Source: an uncultured Eubacterium sp.
GTDB taxonomy: Bacteria; Bacillota; Clostridia; Lachnospirales; Lachnospiraceae
Assembly (NCBI GenBank): GCA_910579075.1
Contig: CAJTSV010000102.1
Location: 1 to 13,383, forward strand
Length of the DNA stretch: 13,383 bases
Direction: 5' to 3'
The notes beneath the pieces are model-generated. The model made no database searches. It worked only from the letters and a program-made list of their open reading frames with translations, and was not told where the DNA came from. The translations under genes and the position numbers were made by a program. Shown piece after piece: positions 6,334-13,383 of this stretch. Positions within the stretch are counted from its first letter, which is position 1, and each line of letters begins with the position of its first letter.

Positions 6334-8074
6334 AGTTCTCCTTTCCTGGCTTATCCCCTCTCAAATACATCCTGTCCGGGCAGAACCGCAGCACAACCCG
6401 CAGCCCGCCCTGCGGCCCTTTTCCGATGCGGATGCCGTATGCATCGCCATAAACTGCCTTGAGCCTGCGGTTAACATTTGCAATCCCGATGGAAGACTGT
6501 TTTACCATTGCATCATGTTCAAGCTCCCGGTTTTTTGCCGCTATCTCATCATTCGGCATTCCTTTTCCATTGTCTTCCACAATAATCTGGAAGCTGTCCT
6601 TTTTTTCCACCGAAATGCGGATAAAGTTGTCCTGTTCCTTCATGCGCATCCCATGAATAAAATAATTTTCCACCACGGGCTGCAGCACAAATTTAATCAC
6701 CGGCACCTGCAGGTACTCCTCCGGGCATTCGATTTCAGACCGGAACTGATTCTGGTAGCGGAACTCAAACAGCTCCATATATTTCTTGCAGTAATGCAGC
6801 TCCTGTGCCAGCGTAATCACATCCGCCTCTTTAATCTGCGCCCGAAACGTAACCGCCATGCTGTAAAGCATTTTCCCCACTTCCCGGTCGCCGTTGCAGA
6901 TGGCCTTCATGCGCACAGCTTCCAGCGTATTGTATAAAAAGTGCGGGTTTATCTGGCTCTGGAGTGCCGCCATCTCCGCATTTTTCTGCTCAATCTCTGC
7001 CAGGTAACGCTTTTTAATATGTTCATCCAGATTGATGCACATTTCATTAAAGCACCCGGAAATTAAGTCCAGCTCATCCCCGTTATTATCCAGCGGAATG
7101 CGCACATCCAGCCTGCCGTCCATAACCTGCGCCATCCCGTCCAGAATCCGGTTCAGCCTTTTTTCCAGCAGGCGCAGATGGTACCTTACAAACAGCCCGC
7201 CGAACACGGCCACTGCCGTTGCGGCTGCCAGAATCATCAGTACTGCCGGCGCAGGCACTCTCGATGCCCGGTTCTTTTTCAGATAGCACAGGGCATGGTA
7301 CTGTGCCTTGTGCGTCTTTAATACATATGCTTCCAGCACATGCTCAAGGACATTGTTATCCTCTGCCCCGATAATACGGGAAAGCGGGAACTGCTTTGCC
7401 GAATCAAAGATTACCGTCCCGGCATCGTTATACACGACCAGCTCCGCACGCGAATAATAGTTGAAAACGCTCTCAAAACGGCTGCTGCGAAACCCCAGAA
7501 TCATGCACCCTTTGACCTGCATGGTCTGCGGGTTGCGGATTTCTTTTATATATGAAAAATAGTCTTCCCCTGCCAGGTCATTTTCTTCAAACCGTTTCTT
7601 AAAATCCGCATCTGCCTTCCTTCTGTAGCTTTTTCCGTCACTCGTATATTCGGTAACTACTTCGCTTTCGTAGCTGTACAGTGTAATATGATTCAGGCTG
7701 CGGTATGCCTGGAATGCATCCAGGAAAAATTTATCAATGCCTTTGTATTCCGCATTTTTATTTTCACTGTAAATATTCAGGCGGTAGCGCAGGTAATCCG
7801 GCACTTCATCCGACATATAATGCAGCACGTCCCACAGCTCCATGTCAGACTTGTATAAATCGCTGTGAATATAATCCGCCATGTCCGACGTATCTTCCAG
7901 ATAAGACTGCACGGATTCACACAGCATGCTGGTATAACTCATATTCTGTTCCAGAACGCGGTTTTTGGTGCTCCTGTAAAAATAAAAAACCAGTATGGAT
8001 ATCGCACAGACCAGAATCGCCGTGTATATATAGGATAGTTTGCTGTACAGCCGCTTTGTGCCTTTCCTGTCCAT
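6305..8074 (-). CDS. Sensor histidine kinase, YesM type
   Basis: This membrane kinase is expected to sense a carbohydrate signal and phosphorylate the YesN-type regulator. Counting from the chosen start, a first membrane helix is at about 13-34, an extracytoplasmic sensor region at about 35-272, a second helix at about 275-297 and a HAMP linker at about 298-350. The His_kinase motif follows, with H378 in QINPHFLYNTLE. The ATPase domain shows the N-box (VVENYFIHG, N470), DNGKGM (about 501-506) and GIANVNRRL. The start used is the ATG at 8072-8074, giving 589 residues with GAGGG 7 nt upstream. A longer frame opening at TTG 8107 has no ribosome binding site and would start inside a leader hairpin. 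The sensor domain ligand cannot be named. Confidence 0.93.
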   Translation of the reverse strand: MDRKGTKRLYSKLSYIYTAILVCAISILVFYFYRSTKNRVLEQNMSYTSMLCESVQSYLEDTSDMADYIHSDLYKSDMELWDVLHYMSDEVPDYLRYRLNIYSENKNAEYKGIDKFFLDAFQAYRSLNHITLYSYESEVVTEYTSDGKSYRRKADADFKKRFEENDLAGEDYFSYIKEIRNPQTMQVKGCMILGFRSSRFESVFNYYSRAELVVYNDAGTVIFDSAKQFPLSRIIGAEDNNVLEHVLEAYVLKTHKAQYHALCYLKKNRASRVPAPAVLMILAAATAVAVFGGLFVRYHLRLLEKRLNRILDGMAQVMDGRLDVRIPLDNNGDELDLISGCFNEMCINLDEHIKKRYLAEIEQKNAEMAALQSQINPHFLYNTLEAVRMKAICNGDREVGKMLYSMAVTFRAQIKEADVITLAQELHYCKKYMELFEFRYQNQFRSEIECPEEYLQVPVIKFVLQPVVENYFIHGMRMKEQDNFIRISVEKKDSFQIIVEDNGKGMPNDEIAAKNRELEHDAMVKQSSIGIANVNRRLKAVYGDAYGIRIGKGPQGGLRVVLRFCPDRMYLRGDKPGKENYGNEKGNDS

Positions 8075-8105
8075 TTCCTGTCCCTCGTTTCCTGCATGTT
8101 TTTTC

Positions 8106-8143
8106 AAACCGCAGCGGCCTGTCCGTTTTGCAGCATGCGGTTT
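8106..8143 (-). promoter_or_regulatory. Leader hairpin at the 5' end of the kinase mRNA
   Basis: An 8-bp perfect inverted repeat (AAACCGCA at 8106-8113, TGCGGTTT at 8136-8143) with a 22-nt loop lies at the very start of the predicted transcript. It could protect the 5' end or be a binding site. There is no T-run for termination on the minus strand. Confidence 0.4.
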
Positions 8144-8149
8144 TATGCT

Positions 8150-8178
8150 ATTATAAAGGTATCACCGCTGTCTTTCAA
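8150..8178 (-). promoter_or_regulatory. Strong sigma-A-type promoter of the kinase/regulator operon
   Basis: On the minus strand, -35 TTGAAA (8173-8178) and a perfect -10 TATAAT (8150-8155) are exactly 17 bp apart. Transcription would begin near 8143, about 70 nt before the kinase start. It lies directly after the terminator of the preceding operon, so the two-component pair is probably made independently and constitutively. Confidence 0.8.
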
Positions 8179-8194
8179 GGCAGTTTTCCATAGC

Positions 8195-8230
8195 AAAAAG
8201 GAATGCAGCCGCAATCTTCCTGCATTCCTT
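8195..8230 (-). terminator. Intrinsic terminator after the mannosidase/YesL operon
   Basis: A perfect 11-bp stem (AAGGAATGCAG with CTGCATTCCTT; 8198-8208 with 8220-8230) and an 11-nt loop are followed on the minus strand by five T. It begins 9 bp past the YesL stop codon. Confidence 0.88.
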
Positions 8231-8239
8231 CGCAAAACA

Positions 8240-8905
8240 TTATCTGTTCTCCAGCTCCCGCATCACACTCTGGTTCATAAACATGACAAGAAACCCATAG
8301 ACACTTCCCATAAACAGTACGGCCGTGCCCGCCGCAATTTCGTATGCCGCCAGCACAAGCCCCAGCGCTGCAAGATTGCCAAGCGTAAGCACCGGCTTTG
8401 CAATCAGAAGGACAGCCGCCGTTTTCGCCGTCTGCAGGCTGCTCATTTCGTAGCGGCTCGCAAGCATGTAAAGATTCGGCGTCACAAGCACCGCAGCGGC
8501 AAATAATGCCACAAAAACAGCTGCAAGCGGAAGAATCGGAACCTGTATGGAAAAAAATTCGATATTCGTCCAGAACATCAGTATCAGCAGCAGCTGTCCG
8601 GCACCAATGCCGGCCTTTTGCATAAAGCCGGAGCAATAGCCTTTTTTATAGTCACGAAACGCTCTCCCTTCGGTGCCATGTATCAGGCGGTTCATGGCAT
8701 ACATAACCGCGGACAGGGCCGGTGCCATTAGAACAAGGCACAAAAGAAACAGCGGCAGGCATTCCCGTATCTGCCCGGCACCTGCAAACAGCAAAAACAA
8801 TAGCACCGGGATATTGGATGCTGCAAACAGAAGGTTGATAACGAAAAAATAGCACACTTTTTCGCAGAAACCGAGTATTTTTTCAATCTGAAACAATTCT
8901 TCCAT
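8240..8905 (-). CDS. DUF624 membrane protein, YesL family
   Basis: This is a 221-residue integral membrane protein of the DUF624/YesL family, whose members commonly sit beside YesM/YesN-type systems and sugar transporters. The biochemical role is not known. Hydrophobic stretches at about 18-42, 50-72, 95-113, 122-145 and 172-210 give five or six membrane helices. The family-like segments AMNRLIHGTEGRAFRDYKKG and VTPNLYMLASRYEMS are visible in the loops. The start is ATG with AAAGGAG 7 nt upstream. It lies 56 bp after the mannosidase stop, without a terminator between, so it is co-transcribed with the mannosidase. Position suggests a part in transport or signalling for the same glycan, which is inference. 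Confidence 0.88.
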   Translation of the reverse strand: MEELFQIEKILGFCEKVCYFFVINLLFAASNIPVLLFLLFAGAGQIRECLPLFLLCLVLMAPALSAVMYAMNRLIHGTEGRAFRDYKKGYCSGFMQKAGIGAGQLLLILMFWTNIEFFSIQVPILPLAAVFVALFAAAVLVTPNLYMLASRYEMSSLQTAKTAAVLLIAKPVLTLGNLAALGLVLAAYEIAAGTAVLFMGSVYGFLVMFMNQSVMRELENR

Positions 8906-8961
8906 GCGAAAACTCCTTTCTGAATTTCAGAAAACTGGCTGCCAGAACACGGAATGCCGGC

Positions 8962-11900
8962 CTATATCTCTATCAGGACTGTTTTAATCTCGTATGCATG
9001 CAGCTTCATGCGGATTTCATCCTTTGTAAATGGTGCCACTGCACGTTCCCGCAGGTCACATTCTGCCCAGGCGCGCCAGGAAAATCCGGTTTTCACCGCC
9101 ACCTGCTGGGCTGACCCGGCAAATTCATGGAACCGGATAACCAGGTATCTGCCATCCTCGGATTTCTTCACCGCATCCAGCTCTACCTGCTCATTGTCAA
9201 AGGACAAAAAGCTGTCATAAGCAAGCACGCTCTTTCCGGCTGCTGCCTGCATCGGTTCATTTAAGGCAAACGCTTCCTGAACCGTTTCGCCTTCCACAAA
9301 ATCCCCTTTATGCGGCAGCAGCGAGTAGGTAAATACGTGCTCACCCTGGTCCTGCAGGTAATCCGGGCTTGTTCCTGCACGCAGCAGGGAAATGCGCATG
9401 ACGTTGTCTTTGATATCATGGCCATACTTGCAGTCATTTAACAGGCTGACACCGTAACCGCGTTCGGACAAATCTGCCCAGCGGTGTGCCACCGTCTCAA
9501 ATTTTGCCATATCCCAGCTTGTATTCCAGTGATTCGGCCGCCTGACATTGCCGTACTGCACATCAAAGGTTCCGTATGTGGAACGGATATCGACCGGAAA
9601 TGCCGCTTTTAACAGCTGGTGCTGTTCGTGGAAATCCACCCTGGTTTCAAAATCAATCCTGCGGCTGCTGCTGTATAAAATCATATCCTGGCTGATATAA
9701 GAGTTCATATATTTCCATTCCAGATGAACGGTTAACCGCAGCGGGCCCATCTGTGTAATTTCAAAAACCTCCAGCTCCACGATTTCGCGCATTTTTTCCT
9801 GATAAAAAATATCAATGTCCCATGCATCGTTATCTAACGGCTTGTCTTCGAATACCTGCAGCACATTTGCACGCTGCCCCTTGGGCAGCACGCTGCGGGA
9901 ATTCGTTTTATCGTATAATTTCGCAATCTGCCCGTACTGATTCATGGAAATCTGGTAATACGGCGTCTCGATTTCCCGGTCATTTACGGTAAAGGCCGCT
10001 TTTGGCACATCCCGTTTTGCAGCTTCAAATACAATCGTTTTTGTTCCCATCGCCGGAACGTCTTTTACTTCCACATAAGTCACGCCATGTCCCTTCTGTG
10101 AAAGCAGCCCGTTTCCTGCTGCATCCCGGAAATAGCCTTCTGCATCGCCTTCGACTGTTACAATCTCATGTTTCGTCCAGCCGGAAGCATTTATCACCGT
10201 AAATGTGTTTTTCTCCGGCACAAACAGGTTCTGGCAGGCCTGCTGCTCTACGCCGCGGGCAATGCCTTCGATATATTTATAATCCTCACGGGAATCCTCG
10301 TAAACCTCATGAATCGAGGAGCCCGGAATAATATCATGGAACTGGTCTGTCAGAATGTGCTTCCACCCTTTGGTCAGCTGCTCCTGCTGTGCCCCTGCAA
10401 GGCTTCCTGCATGAAGCGCATCCATCACCGTGAGCCATTCGGTTCTGCGGTAAAGCAGCTCCATTTTGCGGTTCATGCGCTTGTTATAGCCCTGGCTGGT
10501 ATAAGTGCCGCGGTGGTATTCCAGATACAGCTCCCCGTCCCACGTATGGACGTACTGGTTTGTATGCTCGATGGTATCATGCAGCTTTTCAAAATATTCC
10601 CGTGCGGTGGATATCCTGACATTCGGAAGTCCCGGTATTTTATCTAATCTGCGGCGGTATTCGAGCATGTCGCGGTTTACCCCGCCGCCCCCGTCGCCAT
10701 ATCCAAAGGAAATCAGAAGGTCTTTGTTTACCTGCTTGTCGCGGTAAGCATCCCAGACACCCTTGACCGTCCTTGGAAGCAGCTTGCCATTATAGGTATA
10801 AAACCAGGAATCCCTCGGATTGCCAGGCTCCGGTGTTGTAATAAAGTGGGTCAGCACCTCGCTGCCGTCAATACCTTTCCAGATAAACGTATCATGCGGC
10901 ATCCGGTTATACTGGTTCCAGCTGATTTTGGTCGTCATAAATGTATCGATTCCGGCCTTTTTCAAAATCTGCGGCAGTGCCCACGAGTAGCCGAATACAT
11001 CCGGCAGCCACAGGTAATGGACATCCCTGCCGAATTCTTCCTGCAAAAACCTGCTGCCAATTAAAATCTGCCTGGTCAGGGATTCCCCGCTGGTCAGGTT
11101 GCAGTCCGCTTCCACCCACATGGCGCCGTCTGCTTCCCAGCGTCCTTCCTGTACCCTTTTTTTGATATTTTCATAAATATCCGGAAATTCTTCCTTCATA
11201 TATTCGTATAACTGTGGCTGTGTCTGCAGGAAAATATATTCCGGGTACTGCTCCATCAGGCGCAGCACGGTCGAAAACGAACGGGAGCATTTTTCCCTCG
11301 TATGCTTTAACCGCCACAGCCATGCAGTATCAATATGGGTATGTCCCACACAGTGTACATTTATCATGGAATGCTTATCCATGGCTGCAATGCTTTCATT
11401 CAGTGCGTCGTCTGCCTGATGCAGCGACTCATAAAAAGCCCCGCTGCCCGGGTCTGACCAGTCAATGCAGTGGCATGCGCTGTCCAGTGCCTTTAACAGC
11501 TCGTGCTTTTCCGGCCGGGAATCGTCCAGCTCCCCAAGCGTCTGCCAGACCATGGATGCTGTATAATAAAAGTCATCCGCTTTTTCGTCCAGCCATGCAA
11601 GGTCCGCACGCGCAATCCGGTGCTCCTGCTCAGCCGGAACGCCGCCGCCTTCCAGTCCTGACCACAGGCGGAATACAAGGTCTGCTTTTGTCCCGCAGAG
11701 CGCATCATCCAAAAATGCTTCCTTATGGTTAACGTCGACGCCCTGATACATCCTGCCATTGACATATAACATCGATTCAAAACCGGAATTATTGCCATCG
11801 CCGGTTTTGCCAAAATCAAAGATTCCGACGATTTTTCTTCCTTTCCATTCCGAAGGCACCGTAATGGCTTTGTGCAGCCATAAATACCGGTCGCGTCCCT

Positions 11901-12075
11901 TCCATGTCTCTCCTGTACGGATTGTTTCGCATGCATCAAAAGACGGAATCGCCGGATTTACAATCCCTTCGCAGTCCTCGGCTGCTTCAAAGCTTTCCAG
12001 CCCTGTGACATCCCTGTAACGGTACTTTTCTATCTCCCTGATGCGTCTTTCTAACTTTCTTCCTGTCAAAAACAT
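8962..12075 (-). CDS. Alpha-mannosidase, glycoside hydrolase family 38
   Basis: This retaining exo-enzyme removes alpha-linked mannose and is metal dependent in this family. The protein has 1037 residues and no signal peptide, so it should act in the cytoplasm on imported oligosaccharides. An N-terminal beta-rich region (about 1-235) precedes the catalytic domain. That domain shows H247 and D249 in GHTHIDTAW, nucleophile and metal ligand D359 in LWLPDVFGYSWALPQ, and H580/D581 in QFHDIIPGSS, matching the metal site of the family. The helical middle domain is at about 520-610 and the C-terminal beta domains run to the end. The length matches the large Ams1-like branch, longer than the ~900-residue bacterial type. 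The ATG start has AAGGAGGA upstream at a rather long 11-nt spacing; no better start is visible. It is the first gene of an operon with yesL. Confidence 0.95.
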   Translation of the reverse strand: MFLTGRKLERRIREIEKYRYRDVTGLESFEAAEDCEGIVNPAIPSFDACETIRTGETWKGRDRYLWLHKAITVPSEWKGRKIVGIFDFGKTGDGNNSGFESMLYVNGRMYQGVDVNHKEAFLDDALCGTKADLVFRLWSGLEGGGVPAEQEHRIARADLAWLDEKADDFYYTASMVWQTLGELDDSRPEKHELLKALDSACHCIDWSDPGSGAFYESLHQADDALNESIAAMDKHSMINVHCVGHTHIDTAWLWRLKHTREKCSRSFSTVLRLMEQYPEYIFLQTQPQLYEYMKEEFPDIYENIKKRVQEGRWEADGAMWVEADCNLTSGESLTRQILIGSRFLQEEFGRDVHYLWLPDVFGYSWALPQILKKAGIDTFMTTKISWNQYNRMPHDTFIWKGIDGSEVLTHFITTPEPGNPRDSWFYTYNGKLLPRTVKGVWDAYRDKQVNKDLLISFGYGDGGGGVNRDMLEYRRRLDKIPGLPNVRISTAREYFEKLHDTIEHTNQYVHTWDGELYLEYHRGTYTSQGYNKRMNRKMELLYRRTEWLTVMDALHAGSLAGAQQEQLTKGWKHILTDQFHDIIPGSSIHEVYEDSREDYKYIEGIARGVEQQACQNLFVPEKNTFTVINASGWTKHEIVTVEGDAEGYFRDAAGNGLLSQKGHGVTYVEVKDVPAMGTKTIVFEAAKRDVPKAAFTVNDREIETPYYQISMNQYGQIAKLYDKTNSRSVLPKGQRANVLQVFEDKPLDNDAWDIDIFYQEKMREIVELEVFEITQMGPLRLTVHLEWKYMNSYISQDMILYSSSRRIDFETRVDFHEQHQLLKAAFPVDIRSTYGTFDVQYGNVRRPNHWNTSWDMAKFETVAHRWADLSERGYGVSLLNDCKYGHDIKDNVMRISLLRAGTSPDYLQDQGEHVFTYSLLPHKGDFVEGETVQEAFALNEPMQAAAGKSVLAYDSFLSFDNEQVELDAVKKSEDGRYLVIRFHEFAGSAQQVAVKTGFSWRAWAECDLRERAVAPFTKDEIRMKLHAYEIKTVLIEI

Positions 12076-12136
12076 ACTGTCTACTGTCCTCCTTGAAATA
12101 CCAGCCTCCGGCTTTGTGCAGCTGTGTTATGGGATT

Positions 12137-12165
12137 ATTCTATGACAGGGCTGAAAAAAATGCAA
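12137..12165 (-). promoter_or_regulatory. Predicted promoter of the mannosidase operon
   Basis: On the minus strand, -35 TTGCAT (12160-12165) and -10 TAGAAT (12137-12142) have a 17-bp spacer. Transcription would start near 12130, about 55 nt before the start codon. Confidence 0.6.
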
Positions 12166-12176
12166 TTCTGAGAATT
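12164..12176. promoter_or_regulatory. Inverted repeat overlapping the mannosidase -35, candidate operator
   Basis: AATTCT-G-AGAATT is a perfect 13-bp inverted repeat. It touches the -35 and reaches the stop codon of the upstream small gene (12177). It does not resemble the CTTTT/AAAAG palindromes of the transporter promoter, so the two promoters may answer to different proteins. Confidence 0.35.
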
Positions 12177-12428
12177 CTAGTTTTTATGAACATTTTTCAG
12201 GATGCCGGCCTGCCGCCGCATCCAGCAGCATTCCCATAAACCGTCAGTATAAGAACCATGTACACAGTTGGCGCAGCATTCCGCTCCATTCCCCGCCTTC
12301 CTTTCCACATGTTCACAGCTCGAATCCGGGGAAACAAGCGGCAGTTTCCCATATGCAGCAATCAGCCCTGCCAAAACTTCGGCTGATACGCTATCCATCG
12401 TTACATCTGTCTTATTCCGTTCTCTCAT
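12177..12428 (-). CDS. Small cysteine-rich protein of unknown function
   Basis: This 83-residue protein belongs to no family I recognise. Residues 1-36 look like a short helical region (SAEVLAGLIAAYGKLPLV). The rest holds six cysteines, at 38, 51, 52, 55, 67 and 68, plus H40 and H57. The arrangement C-C-x2-C, eleven residues, then C-C suggests a small metal-binding (zinc-ribbon-like) or disulfide-rich fold. No signal peptide or membrane helix is seen. The ATG is supported by GAGGGG 5 nt upstream, which argues for a translated gene rather than a chance frame. It precedes the mannosidase gene by 101 bp, which carry a promoter. It could be a remnant or domain fragment. Any link to mannoside use is unproven. 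Confidence 0.55.
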   Translation of the reverse strand: MRERNKTDVTMDSVSAEVLAGLIAAYGKLPLVSPDSSCEHVERKAGNGAECCANCVHGSYTDGLWECCWMRRQAGILKNVHKN

Positions 12429-12733
12429 AAAAGCCCCTCATCTGTCTGTACTGTTTTTGTTTCGTTCTTATTCCTGTTTCTCATGCTGTCTTTCTGGCTG
12501 TCATGCAGCCAGCATTTGTCTATTATAATATAAATGCGCCCCTTTTCTTTGAAAAGGGGCGCGGGATAATCGTCCGGTTTTTCGGTACAATCGTCACTGC
12601 CAGGCACGAAAAAAAACTGTTTCATTTTCAGATACAAACACACCGCACAATACTGCATCTGCCTGGAAAACTCTCTCCCTGGCACCTGCTTTGTAAAGTG
12701 TTATTCATACAGGAGCTGCTATGCTTCTCTTTT
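12429..12733. other. Intergenic region of 305 bp between the Amt-PII fusion and the small cysteine-rich gene
   Basis: No supportable gene lies here. It holds the strong hairpin at 12536-12562 and a 7-bp stem, CTGGCTG with CAGCCAG (12494-12512). There are also AT-rich TATAAT sequences on both strands at 12522-12529, and a run of eight A (8 T on the minus strand) near 12609-12617 after a weak 5-bp stem. The minus-strand TATAAT could serve the cysteine-rich gene, but no convincing -35 accompanies it. Confidence 0.6.
12536..12562 (-). terminator. Probable terminator hairpin downstream of the Amt-PII gene
   Basis: GCGCCCCTTTTC pairs with GAAAAGGGGCGC in a perfect 12-bp stem around a 3-nt loop. 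On the minus strand the stem is followed by ATTTATATTATAAT, a T-rich but interrupted tract, so release may be imperfect. It lies about 170 nt past the Amt-PII stop codon. Confidence 0.6.
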
Positions 12734-13383
12734 TTATTCCACATCCTGAAGGGCATCAAATCCTTCTTCTCCGGTTCTTACTTTCACTACATTTTCTACA
12801 TCATAGACAAAAATTTTTCCATCTCCAATATGCCCTGTGTAAAGTACCTTCTTCGCTGTTTCAATCACTTTGCGAATCGGAACTGCACTGACTACAATAT
12901 CTACCTGTACTTTTGGAAACAGATTCGTTTCTACCTGTACGCCGCGATAATACTCCGGCCTTCCTTTCTGAATCCCGCATCCAAGGACATGAGATACTGT
13001 CATGCCGGTAATTCCCAGCTTCATCATTGCATTTTTTAATGCTTCAAATCTGGATTCCCTGCAGACAATCTCAATCTTTGTAAACTTCGGCGTCCCTTCT
13101 TCAAATGCAGGAACTTTCTTAACCGGAATCGCTTCAGCAGCCGGAATCTCCCCGGATACCGCCACAACATCATTTCCTTCTTCCATATACTCTGGAAGCA
13201 TTGCAAAACCTGCATATGCAGAAGGAAGACCATGTTCTGCCACATCAAGGCCTGTCATTTCTTCTTCTCTGTCCGCACGAAGGCCCACAGCCATTTTAAT
13301 TACAAGGAAGGTAATGGTTATCGTAACCGCTGTCCATACCGAGACACTGGCAAAGCCGATAAACTGAAGTTTTAATAATTCAA
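12734..13383 (-). CDS. amt: Ammonium transporter Amt with fused C-terminal PII (GlnK-like) domain, 5' partial
   Basis: The frame is open to the right edge, so only the last ~216 residues are present. The visible part starts with the last membrane helix of an Amt ammonium channel (LQFIGFASVSVWTAVTITIT, then FLVIKMAVGL). The conserved Amt tail follows (GLRADREEEMTGLDVAEHG) and then a linker of about 45 residues (rich in E, P and A). A complete PII domain of about 115 residues ends the protein. The PII part begins FTKIEIVCRESRFEALKNAM, has a T-loop QKGRPEYYRGVQVETNLFPK, a B-loop TGHIGDGKIFVYDV and the closing RTGEEGFDAL. The T-loop keeps the arginine that plugs the Amt pore in GlnK-AmtB complexes, but has V where Tyr51 of GlnB/GlnK is uridylylated. 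It probably couples ammonium uptake to nitrogen or energy state in cis. The ATG at 13294 is internal, not the start. Confidence 0.92.
   Translation of the reverse strand, partial: ELLKLQFIGFASVSVWTAVTITITFLVIKMAVGLRADREEEMTGLDVAEHGLPSAYAGFAMLPEYMEEGNDVVAVSGEIPAAEAIPVKKVPAFEEGTPKFTKIEIVCRESRFEALKNAMMKLGITGMTVSHVLGCGIQKGRPEYYRGVQVETNLFPKVQVDIVVSAVPIRKVIETAKKVLYTGHIGDGKIFVYDVENVVKVRTGEEGFDALQDVE

Noticed and set aside
5638..6937. Plus-strand open frames opposite the kinase and regulator
   Set aside because: They are antisense shadows rich in H, F and L, with no ribosome binding site and no recognisable domain.
8175..8636. Minus-strand open frame of 153 codons over YesL and its terminator
   Set aside because: It overlaps the DUF624 gene out of frame, runs through the terminator hairpin and promoter, and resembles no protein family.
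12425..12685. Minus-strand open frame of 86 codons in the intergenic region
   Set aside because: It starts with GTG without a ribosome binding site and runs straight through the strong hairpin at 12536-12562.

Overview
The window looks like the chromosome of a gut-type Clostridia (Firmicutes), most likely a Lachnospiraceae member. The basis is strong AGGAGG-like ribosome binding sites, frequent GTG and TTG starts, a LplA/LplB/LplC-type sugar ABC transporter without its own ATPase, a YesM/YesN-type two-component system, and an ammonium transporter fused to a PII domain. Every protein gene I can support lies on the minus strand, so transcription runs from right to left. The taxon is inferred from gene types; no marker gene is present.

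Right to left. (1) 12734-13383 holds the C-terminal part of an Amt ammonium transporter fused to a PII (GlnK-like) domain; its 5' part lies beyond the window. (2) 12429-12733 is non-coding, with a strong GC-rich hairpin. (3) 12177-12428 encodes a small cysteine-rich protein I do not recognise. (4) 8240-12075 is a two-gene operon: a large cytoplasmic GH38 alpha-mannosidase, then a DUF624/YesL membrane protein, closed by an intrinsic terminator. (5) 4816-8074 is a YesM-type sensor kinase and a YesN-type AraC-family response regulator with overlapping ends, behind a near-consensus promoter. (6) 1181-4640 is a CUT1 importer operon: LplB-type permease, LplC-type permease, and a DUF3502-type solute-binding lipoprotein placed last, followed by a terminator. 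(7) 193-957 is an OmpR-family response regulator with its own promoter and no sensor kinase in view. (8) 1-146 holds two copies of a 55-bp repeat in visibly AT-rich DNA.

Sections 4 to 6 read as one alpha-mannoside utilisation locus. The model is inferred: the YesM-type kinase senses a glycan or the loaded binding protein, the YesN-type regulator activates the transporter promoter, the importer brings in a mannose-containing oligosaccharide intact, and the leaderless GH38 enzyme trims it in the cytoplasm. The importer needs an ATPase from elsewhere, probably a shared MsmX/MsmK-type protein. The true substrate (N-glycan fragment, other mannoside) cannot be read from the sequence.

Points for a second look are nested palindromes overlapping the -35 of the transporter promoter, the Amt-PII fusion whose T-loop lacks the usual uridylylated tyrosine, the cysteine-rich small protein, the repeat array at the left edge next to an orphan regulator, and leader hairpins in three transcripts.
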